DNA from: Chthoniobacter flavus
Lineage (GTDB): Bacteria; Verrucomicrobiota; Verrucomicrobiia; Chthoniobacterales; Terrimicrobiaceae
Length of the DNA: 45,026 bases
NCBI GenBank assembly: GCA_945883435.1
Contig: CAMCXK010000021.1
Span: 1-45,026 of the forward strand
Reading direction: 5' to 3'
The position numbers were made by a program, and so were the translations under genes. Below are positions 6,863 to 13,912 of this stretch, in pieces; the first letter of the stretch is position 1, and each line of letters opens with the position of its first letter. The notes beneath the pieces are model-generated. The model was not told where the DNA came from. It was given only the letters and a program-made list of their open reading frames with translations, and made no database searches.

Positions 6863-9800
6863 TCAGTGGGTTGCAGCGGCTCTGCGCTCCAGCGCGCGCC
6901 GGGCCGCCGATTTGGCGAAATGAAAAAACACCAGTGGGGTGACCAGAAAGTCGAGAAGAGTCGAGGATACCAGTCCACCGACAATCACCACCGCCACGGG
7001 ATGCAGGATTTCCTTACCGGGCTGACCGGCGGCAAGAACGAAGGGAATCAGAGCGATCCCCGCCACCAGCGCCGTCATGAGAACCGGCACCATGCGCTCC
7101 AAGGTTCCCCGCTCGACCATGGCGCGGTTGAACTCCTCACCTTCATGTCGCATGAGGTGAAGATAGTGCGAAAGCATCATAATGCCGTTTCGCGCGGCGA
7201 TACCGCCCACGGCAATCAAACCGACCAGCGTGGCAATGCTGATATTGTCCACCAGCAGCCAAGTGAGCACCAATCCCCCGGCAAGGGCGAGCGGGATATT
7301 GAGAAGCACCTGAAGCGCCAGCCACACGCTTTGAAAATAATTGGAGAGCAGCACAAGGATGACTCCGAATGCCAAAAGACTCAAAAGGCCAATGCGCATG
7401 GACGCGTCGCGGCGGGCCTGGAACTCGCCCTCGTAGGTCACGAAATAGCCCTCGGGAAGCACCACTTCGCGGGCCACTTCGCTGCGCAAACGCTCCACCA
7501 ACGCGCCGGCATCCCTCACGGTGGGCTTGATCGCGATGGTGAATCGCCGCTGGGCATTCTCCCGGCTGATGACATTCGGTCCCTTCGCCTCGCGCAGCTC
7601 GACCACCGACTTGAGGGGCACGATGCGTCCGGATGGCGTTTGCAGGGGCAGCATCGCAATTTGCCGGGGCGAGTCGCGCAAAGCCTCCGGCAGCCTGACC
7701 ACCAAGGAAACGGCGCGCTGGCCGTCGCGGAGTTCTGCCACCTCGGTCCCGCCCAGCAGCGTGGAAAGTCGGGCATTCAACTCTCCGGGCGACAGCCCGT
7801 AAGCGGCGGCCCGGCGGCGATCGGCTTCGATCCGGAGCTGGGGGATCGCAGCCTGCTGGTCGAGCTTGGCATCCTCCAAGCCGGGAATGGAACGGGCGAT
7901 TGTTTGAATGCGGGTGCCGATACGGCGAAGTTCCTCCAAGTCCGGACCGAAGACTTTCACGGCCACAGGCGCGGCGACACCGCTGAGCATATGTCCGATC
8001 CGGTCACCCAGCGGCCCGCCCACCACGGAAAAGACACCCGGCACAGATCTCACCCGGACCCGCAGGTCCTCGAGGATTTCGGCTCTGGATCTCTTCGAAC
8101 CCGGGGCGTTGCGGAAATCCACATCGAACTCGGCGGTGGAGACGGGCACCACATGGTCGCCCCGCTCGGCACGCCCCAGTCGGCGGCCCACCAGACGCAC
8201 CTCGGGCACGGCCAGAATTTGCTCTTCCAAGGCGTCGGCCAAGCGGTTCATTTCCGCAAGGGAGGTTCCGGGAGCGGAGGTCGAGGCGATCAACGCGGTT
8301 TCCTCCTGGAACGGGGGAAGAAAATCCTTGCCCATGTTTGGATACAGGCCGAATGCGGCCACCACGCCGCCAGCAACCAAAACAAGAACCGGAACGGGGT
8401 GGTCGAGGCCCCAGCGCAGGGTGGTGGCGCGAAGCAATGATTTCGCGGAACGGATGGCCCATCCATCGACATGCGAATTGCCGGCCGCAGGATTCAGAAG
8501 ATAGGAGCAAAGAACGGGGATCAGCGTGAGGGAGACTACAAACGAAGCCAGCATGCTCACGATGGTGGCGATCGCGATTGGCGCAAAAAGGCGGCCCTCC
8601 ACACCGGTCAATCCCAGCAGCGGGACAAAGACCAAAACGATGAGAACTGTGGCGTAGAAAATCGAACTGCGGACCTCGCCGGATGCCGCGGCAATCACCG
8701 CAAGACGGGGGCGGGGGGCTGCCAGACGGGCATTTTCCCGCAGGCGGCGGAACACATTTTCCACATCCACAATCGCATCGTCAACCACCATGCCGATCGC
8801 CACGGCGAGTCCCCCAAGCGTCATGGAATTCACGGAAATTCCCAGCAGGGAAAAGACCAGCATCGTGATGGCGAAACTCATTGGAATCGCCATCAGGGTG
8901 ATGAGGGTCGAGCGGAGGTTCAGGAGGAACAAAAACAAGACGATGGCCACCATCACTCCCGCTTCCAGAATCGCTTTTTTCAGATTGCCAATGGCGTTTT
9001 CGATAAAATCCGTTTGTTTAAAAAGAAGAACGGTTTCCACGCCGGGGGGCAGGGCGGGTTGAACCTCGCGCAGGGCGCCGTCAATCAGCGCGGTCAGCGA
9101 GCGGGTGTCGAATCCGGGAGACTTGGTCACGGACATGATGACCCCGCGCGTCGGGGATTTTTCCGGATGGCGGCTCACGCTGGCATCGCCCCGCATGGGT
9201 TCGATGCCCCACACGACGTTTGCCACGTCGGAAATGAGCACCGGGCGATCGCCGTTCATTTTTACCACTCCCATTCCGATTTCTTGCGGGTCGATGGTCA
9301 TGGCAAGGTTGCGCACCATGGTTTCGGCGGCCGTTTTTTCCAAAAATCCGCCAGACGTCGCCGTCGCCGTGCGGGAGGCGGCAGCCTCAAGCTCCTCCAG
9401 GGAGACGCCGTGCGCGAGCAGGCGGGCGGGATCAGGCTGGACCTCCAAGCGCTCCACGCCTCCGCCCATATTTAGAATCTCAGCGATTCCCGGGATCCCC
9501 AAAAGGCGGGGCCGGATCGTCCAATCGGCCAAACGGCGCACCTCGGCCGGGGCAAGATGGCCCGGTTGACCCACGGGAATGGTGGAGCGGACACCCACAA
9601 GCAGGATTTCCCCCATGAGCGAGGCGGCGGGTGTGAGAACGGGTTGGATGCCCGGAGGCAATTCCACGCTTTGCAAGCGTTCTTGGACGAGTTGGCGGTT
9701 GCGTGCCGGAATACTTCCCCACCCGAACTCGGCGTGGATCAGGGAAAGTGCGACATCCGAACTGGAGCGCAGGCGCGTGAGCCCTGCGACACCCAGGAGG

Positions 9801-10015
9801 GCGTTTTCCAGAGGGCGAGTGATGCGCGATTCCACCTCCTCGGGGGAAAGCCCGGGCGCTTCCGTGAGAATGGTGACCGTCGGCTTGGTCAGATCGGGTA
9901 GCACCTCCACCGGCAGAAGGCTCGCGATCCACCATCCAACCCCCAGAATCAAAAGGGAGGATGCGACAACGGCAGACCGGCGGGCCAGCGACCATTGAAT
10001 AAGGGCATTCAGCAT
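6863..10015 (-). CDS. RND heavy-metal efflux pump, CzcA/CusA family
   Basis: This is a 1050-residue inner-membrane pump that would drive metal ions, possibly Cu/Ag or Co/Zn/Cd, from periplasm or cytoplasm through an outer-membrane channel using the proton gradient. The N-terminus has one helix (SSLLILGVGWWIASLLPVEV) and the LTKPTVTILTEAPGLSPEEV start of the pore domain. A helix bundle then contains GMVVDDAIVDVENVFRRL, with the paired acidic residues of TM4. A second large periplasmic half and a final helix bundle follow (VGGIAARNGIMMLSHY, VALVAGIALIPF). The N-terminal periplasmic features resemble CzcA/CusA more than AcrB, but ion specificity is not readable. Its start overlaps the adaptor gene by seven bases. 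Confidence 0.93.
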   Translation of the reverse strand: MLNALIQWSLARRSAVVASSLLILGVGWWIASLLPVEVLPDLTKPTVTILTEAPGLSPEEVESRITRPLENALLGVAGLTRLRSSSDVALSLIHAEFGWGSIPARNRQLVQERLQSVELPPGIQPVLTPAASLMGEILLVGVRSTIPVGQPGHLAPAEVRRLADWTIRPRLLGIPGIAEILNMGGGVERLEVQPDPARLLAHGVSLEELEAAASRTATATSGGFLEKTAAETMVRNLAMTIDPQEIGMGVVKMNGDRPVLISDVANVVWGIEPMRGDASVSRHPEKSPTRGVIMSVTKSPGFDTRSLTALIDGALREVQPALPPGVETVLLFKQTDFIENAIGNLKKAILEAGVMVAIVLFLFLLNLRSTLITLMAIPMSFAITMLVFSLLGISVNSMTLGGLAVAIGMVVDDAIVDVENVFRRLRENARLAAPRPRLAVIAAASGEVRSSIFYATVLIVLVFVPLLGLTGVEGRLFAPIAIATIVSMLASFVVSLTLIPVLCSYLLNPAAGNSHVDGWAIRSAKSLLRATTLRWGLDHPVPVLVLVAGGVVAAFGLYPNMGKDFLPPFQEETALIASTSAPGTSLAEMNRLADALEEQILAVPEVRLVGRRLGRAERGDHVVPVSTAEFDVDFRNAPGSKRSRAEILEDLRVRVRSVPGVFSVVGGPLGDRIGHMLSGVAAPVAVKVFGPDLEELRRIGTRIQTIARSIPGLEDAKLDQQAAIPQLRIEADRRRAAAYGLSPGELNARLSTLLGGTEVAELRDGQRAVSLVVRLPEALRDSPRQIAMLPLQTPSGRIVPLKSVVELREAKGPNVISRENAQRRFTIAIKPTVRDAGALVERLRSEVAREVVLPEGYFVTYEGEFQARRDASMRIGLLSLLAFGVILVLLSNYFQSVWLALQVLLNIPLALAGGLVLTWLLVDNISIATLVGLIAVGGIAARNGIMMLSHYLHLMRHEGEEFNRAMVERGTLERMVPVLMTALVAGIALIPFVLAAGQPGKEILHPVAVVIVGGLVSSTLLDFLVTPLVFFHFAKSAARRALERRAAATH

Positions 10016-11079
10016 GGCCGTCGTTTTTGGAAGGACATGACGATCAGGAGGACAAACAACACCCCGCTCGCAACCATCCAGAACGGATTGGAATCATCTG
10101 TGGAGTTGCCTGTCGCCGGGCCGGACTTCTCCGGGGCGAGTTCGGATCCGTCTTCCGCATGTTCATGCCCGTGGGCGGCATCAAGGGCCTCTTTCAGGGA
10201 GAGTGTGCCACCGCCCGCAAAGGACAATCCGTAGGAACCCTGCGTGACCACTTCGTCCGCGGGAAACAATCCATTTAAAACTTCAACCCGGTCGTGGCTC
10301 ATCCGGCCGATGGAAACCGGGGTTTTCAAGTAGGCGAACGGCAGTTCAAAATCCTTTACGAAGACAAAGCAGTTGGCCATGTCGCCTTGCAGCGCCTCCT
10401 TTGGAATCGAAAAGACACCCGGTTCCGATCCGGTGACAATGGTGAATTCGGCAAGCATTCCGGGACGGAGGATTTGGTCCGGGTTTTCGAGACGGAAAGC
10501 CGCTTCGACGGTGCCGCTTGTCGAATCGACCTCCGCGCCGAAATGCTCAAGATGGGCATTGAACAGGCCTTCCGATGCGGCAGGAACCTTGATTTTGGCG
10601 GCTTGGCCGGGTTTCAAGCGGCCCGCCAGCGATTCCGGCACCTTGGCAATCGCGTAGACCACCGAGAGGTCGAGGATTTCCAGCAGGATGCGATCCGGTT
10701 CCACGGGCCCGCCGGGCAGAATGTCCACATGGCTTACCAGACCGGAGAGGGGTGCGGGAATCTCGACGGTGGAGGGCGGGTTTCCTGGCAAGCGGCTCTC
10801 CACGAGAACGGTCGGATCGCCTTTGGCCACCGGATGGTCCGGCTTGACAAAAACATCCAATGCACGGCCGGAAATGCGGCTGCTGACAGCCGCCCGGTAT
10901 CCGGGATACGATGCAATATGGCCGATCGCGAAGAGGGACTCCTCAAAAGTCGACTCCTCCGCCAGAGCGGTTTCAATTCGGAGATTCTGGGCGCCGTTCT
11001 CGTTGAGAATGACCAAATTCGCCGGGCGGGAGGCAAAGACTGTGGCCGCTAAAAATAGATGGAGAAAAAACGTCTTCAT
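10009..11079 (-). CDS. RND periplasmic adaptor (membrane fusion protein) with C-terminal helix
   Basis: The periplasmic adaptor links the RND pump to the outer-membrane channel. I start at the ATG giving MKTFFLHLFLAATVFASRPA, a signal peptide; this ATG overlaps the stop of the upstream gene (ATGA). The frame is open further upstream, but that part is a shadow of the outer-membrane gene. The barrel-sandwich portions (SSRISGRALDVFVKPDHPVA; IPAPLSGLVSHVDILPGG) and the beta-barrel (LRPGMLAEFTI) match the HlyD/CusB-type fold. A histidine-rich stretch, DAAHGHEHAEDG, precedes a C-terminal hydrophobic helix (FWMVASGVLFVLLIVMSF) and KRR. A C-terminal anchor is unusual for adaptors, which are normally held by an N-terminal helix or lipid. 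Confidence 0.9.
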   Translation of the reverse strand: MKTFFLHLFLAATVFASRPANLVILNENGAQNLRIETALAEESTFEESLFAIGHIASYPGYRAAVSSRISGRALDVFVKPDHPVAKGDPTVLVESRLPGNPPSTVEIPAPLSGLVSHVDILPGGPVEPDRILLEILDLSVVYAIAKVPESLAGRLKPGQAAKIKVPAASEGLFNAHLEHFGAEVDSTSGTVEAAFRLENPDQILRPGMLAEFTIVTGSEPGVFSIPKEALQGDMANCFVFVKDFELPFAYLKTPVSIGRMSHDRVEVLNGLFPADEVVTQGSYGLSFAGGGTLSLKEALDAAHGHEHAEDGSELAPEKSGPATGNSTDDSNPFWMVASGVLFVLLIVMSFQKRRPC

Positions 11080-12293
11080 GGATTGGGGTCCTGGGCGAGT
11101 CCGGCGGCGAAAAGCCACGCCGAGCGGGCGAGATGGTAGTCGAGTCGGGATTTCAGGAGATCCGACCGCAATGAGTGAACGAGGCCAGACTGCTCGAAAA
11201 AGCGGGAGCGGGGGATTTCCGGGCCTCCCGACTGGAGACTGTCGAGTTGGCCGACCGCCGATTGAAGGGCCTCTTGAAACGATTCGACAGCGCGGTGACG
11301 GGCAACGAGGACCTTCCAAGCCGCTTCTGCTTCGCGCGCGGCGCGGGCCTCGAAATTCCGCAGCTGGAGCTGACGGCTTTGGGCGGCGATTTCCCGTGCC
11401 CCGGTTTCGGCGGAGGTGTCGCGCCACAGGGGCAGGGGAATGCTTAGGCGAACACCGGCGAGCGACTCGGGCTCAAAGCCTCCGGACCCGGTGCGGAAAC
11501 GCTCTCCCTCGATAAAAATGCCGAGCGCGATGTCCTCCCACCCGTTTGCCTTGGCCAGCGAAGTGTTCACACGCGAGGCTTGCAAGGCCAGGCGCGCCAG
11601 AACCAGATCGGGGCGTTGCTGTGGTCCGACGGGAGGATTTTCGGGGATACTCGCTGGAATGGGACGTTCACGAACGCGCGGCAGTGCAGTTCCCCAAGAC
11701 ACTTCGGCAGCCCCCAGCACCAGGGCTTCGGCAGCCTCGTGGCGCCGGAGTTCAGCCTGGAGACGCCCGATTTCCACCCGGGCCGCAGTGGCATCCATGG
11801 CGGGGGACTCACCCCCGGCCGAAGAGGATTCCAAGTCGGCCAGTAGCTGTTGAGCGGTTTCGATGCGCGATCGCTGAAGATTTGATTGCGCCTGCGCCTC
11901 GATCGACTCGTGAAGTGTGATGCGTAGTTCCCGGGCGAGTTCGACCTCGCGCTGGCGGACTTCCTCCCGGGCGGCCTCGATCCCCAAATCCTCCAAATCG
12001 CGCTCATACCTCAATCGGGCAGTGAGCGGAAACTTTTGGCTCAATCCCGCCTCAAAGCGACCCTCGGCGTCCGGACCACCTGCCAATTCGCCGGTCAACT
12101 CCGGATCCGACAAGCGGCCGGCGGCGCGCGCCCGGCATTCCGCCTCGCGGATCGTCAGACGGGCAACTTCCAGATCCGGATGCGACGCAAGACGGGTTGC
12201 AACCGCTTGTTCAAACGGTTCGGCGACCGGTGGCGAACCAACGGAGGGGTTCGCCAAGGCAAACAACAGAAATAAATATAAAAAGTATCGCAT
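11076..12293 (-). CDS. TolC-like outer-membrane efflux protein
   Basis: This 405-residue protein is the outer-membrane exit channel of the metal efflux complex. I start at MRYFLYLFLLFALANPSVGS, a signal peptide; the frame opens 13 codons earlier. The body is mostly long alpha-helical heptad-like sequence (AREEVRQREVELARELRI; ARHRAVESFQEALQSAVGQL), interrupted by the strand segments LTGELAGGPDAEGRFEAGLS and LAGVRLSIPLPLWRD. These are typical of the two OEP repeats, as in CusC/CzcC. It heads the pump-adaptor-channel set and overlaps the adaptor start by four bases. Confidence 0.9.
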   Translation of the reverse strand: MRYFLYLFLLFALANPSVGSPPVAEPFEQAVATRLASHPDLEVARLTIREAECRARAAGRLSDPELTGELAGGPDAEGRFEAGLSQKFPLTARLRYERDLEDLGIEAAREEVRQREVELARELRITLHESIEAQAQSNLQRSRIETAQQLLADLESSSAGGESPAMDATAARVEIGRLQAELRRHEAAEALVLGAAEVSWGTALPRVRERPIPASIPENPPVGPQQRPDLVLARLALQASRVNTSLAKANGWEDIALGIFIEGERFRTGSGGFEPESLAGVRLSIPLPLWRDTSAETGAREIAAQSRQLQLRNFEARAAREAEAAWKVLVARHRAVESFQEALQSAVGQLDSLQSGGPEIPRSRFFEQSGLVHSLRSDLLKSRLDYHLARSAWLFAAGLAQDPNP

Positions 12294-12371
12294 GAAAACC
12301 AGGGCACAACACGAGGGGGGGGTGCCTTTCAAAAAAGGCGCAAACGGCCGGCGCGTCCGCCGGACAGAAAA

Positions 12372-12710
12372 TCACCCCCAACAGGGCGGGTGCTCGATCT
12401 CATCCACCGGACTGTCGGGCACCAGATCGTTCATCGGTCTCAAAATCCCACGCAGTCGCGGCGCGTGGACGACGGGGACATTCAGGGAAACAATCCAGGC
12501 GGGATGCACATGGCAAAAGTCATGATGACACTCATGCGGGGGATGGGCCGGGATTTCGTCGCCGGATTTTCCAATAGAATCGTGCCCTCCCGCACAGCAG
12601 GAATGATTGGAGGAATCCGCCGCTGCGGCGCACCAGACATCCGGCAGCAGGGAATTCCAAAACGTCCCGAGAGCAAGGATGACCGGCAAAACTTTTGTCA
12701 AAAGCGCCAC
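12372..12710 (-). CDS. Small Cys/His-rich secreted protein, first of the metal-efflux genes
   Basis: A 112-residue ORF from a GTG at 12710. A hydrophobic leader (LLTKVLPVILALGTFWNSLL) is followed by CAAAADSSNHSCCAGGHDS, then HPPHECHHDFCHVHPAW, and the protein ends HPPCWG. Six or more cysteines and ten or so histidines in about 80 residues point to metal coordination outside the cytoplasm. No family is recognised with certainty; short proteins of this kind, such as DUF2946-like ones, often precede copper or cobalt efflux operons. It lies 78 bases upstream of the outer-membrane gene and 32 bases downstream of the formylglycine-generating enzyme gene. An upstream extension of the frame overlaps that gene and is not credible. 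Confidence 0.6.
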   Translation of the reverse strand: MALLTKVLPVILALGTFWNSLLPDVWCAAAADSSNHSCCAGGHDSIGKSGDEIPAHPPHECHHDFCHVHPAWIVSLNVPVVHAPRLRGILRPMNDLVPDSPVDEIEHPPCWG

Positions 12711-12742
12711 GACCCCCACCCAATCGCCGGAACGGCGTTTTG

Positions 12743-13810
12743 TCAACGGGCATCTTGGGATTGGGGCGCATCCAACGCGCACCGGAAGCCGGTGTGGCTT
12801 GTGCCGGTGTCCGGCGGCGTGCCGCGGCGTGCCGCCGGGCGGTAACTCTCGCAGTAGCCGGGATGGCAAAGAAACGATCCTCCCTTGGTGACACGCCGCT
12901 CCACACCCGGAACCGTGGGCGGGGAGGGATCTCCGGGCACGAAGGCTTCGCCTCTTGTCGAGGCCGGACCTTGTGGATCGCAACACACTTTTTCCGGGTC
13001 GGCACGGACTGCAAACGCATCCGCGCGGTAGATATCCGAGCACCAGTTCCAAACATTCCCTCCCATATCGCAAAGGCCATAGCCATTCGGAGGAAAAGAA
13101 CCGACCGGCGAGGTTCCGGCAAAACCGTCCAATGCGTCATTGCGCCATGGGAAGTCCCCCGTCCACCGGTTGAGGAGGAAGCGATTCCCGGGATTTTCCC
13201 CGTCGCCCCAGGGGTAGCGTTTTCCATCGAGTCCGCCGCGCGCCGCAAACTCCCATTCGGCTTCCGTGGGCAGGCGTTTCCCGGCCCACTTGGCATAGGC
13301 TTGCGCATCCTCCCAGGCGACGTGGACCACCGGATGGTTTTCGCGGCCCGCGACCGTGCTTCCGGGACCCTCGGGATGCTTCCAAGACGCTCCGGTCGTC
13401 CAGGCCCACCACTGCGACATGTCGCGCAGATCAACAGGACCATTTGTGGCGCGGAAAACCAGCGAGCCGGGTTGGAGAACCTCATCCGGCGGCTTGGGTG
13501 TTCCCGGAGGAGCCTGTTTTTTCAATTCCTCCCAATCGACCGGGCGTTCGGCCATGGTGCGGTAGCCGGTGGCCTCCACGAATTTTGAATAATCCGAATT
13601 CGTCACCGGGTGGATGTCGATGAAGAACGAGGCCACGCGCACGCGGTGGGCCGGTTTTTCGTTGGGAAACGCCCCGGCGGCCTCGCTGCCCATGGTGAAT
13701 TCCCCGCCCGGGATCGCAACCATGCCGGGCGGGTTTTCCAAGGTTCCCGCCCGCGCCATGGAAACAGCCATCCCCATCAAACATAGACAAGCAAGGCGCG
13801 ACACAGCCAC
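12743..13810 (-). CDS. Exported formylglycine-generating enzyme (SUMF1-type)
   Basis: FGE oxidises an active-site cysteine of type I sulfatases (CxPxR) to formylglycine, using oxygen and a Cu(I) bound by two cysteines. The 355-residue product from GTG 13810 has a hydrophobic leader ([21 protein letters not shown]), so export is likely. The fold motifs follow the human SUMF1 order: [94 protein letters not shown] and TSHTGFRCA. The catalytic cysteine pair is present (codons at 12866-12868 and 12851-12853), so this is a true FGE candidate rather than a generic FGE-fold domain. No sulfatase gene is in the window. It lies just upstream of the metal-efflux genes on the same strand. Confidence 0.9.
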   Translation of the reverse strand: MAVSRLACLCLMGMAVSMARAGTLENPPGMVAIPGGEFTMGSEAAGAFPNEKPAHRVRVASFFIDIHPVTNSDYSKFVEATGYRTMAERPVDWEELKKQAPPGTPKPPDEVLQPGSLVFRATNGPVDLRDMSQWWAWTTGASWKHPEGPGSTVAGRENHPVVHVAWEDAQAYAKWAGKRLPTEAEWEFAARGGLDGKRYPWGDGENPGNRFLLNRWTGDFPWRNDALDGFAGTSPVGSFPPNGYGLCDMGGNVWNWCSDIYRADAFAVRADPEKVCCDPQGPASTRGEAFVPGDPSPPTVPGVERRVTKGGSFLCHPGYCESYRPAARRGTPPDTGTSHTGFRCALDAPQSQDAR

Positions 13811-13912
13811 AATGTCATCCGGTTTGGACACCTTGTCGACTCCGGGGATGCCATGAAAATCGAATTGCCACTCGCCCGCGCCGGTGTGCGCGGGTAGGCT
13901 TGGCCATTCACC
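13811..13912. promoter_or_regulatory. Divergent intergenic region between FGE and uvrA genes
   Basis: About 100 bases separate the two divergent starts, so promoters in both directions are expected here. It contains a GC-rich inverted repeat (CCCGCGCCGGTGTGCGCGGG at about 13878-13897) shortly before the uvrA start. I could not identify convincing -35/-10 pairs or a LexA-type operator. Confidence 0.35.

Noticed and set aside
6629-8440. 603-codon open frame on the plus strand over the RND pump
   Set aside because: Antisense shadow; the sequence is dominated by His, Gln, Arg and Gly with no domain pattern, while the opposite strand encodes a clear RND protein.
12711-13073. Upstream extension of the small Cys/His-rich ORF
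   Set aside because: It is antiparallel in quality to real coding and lies within the FGE gene on the same strand in another frame; the hydrophobic leader starts at the chosen GTG.
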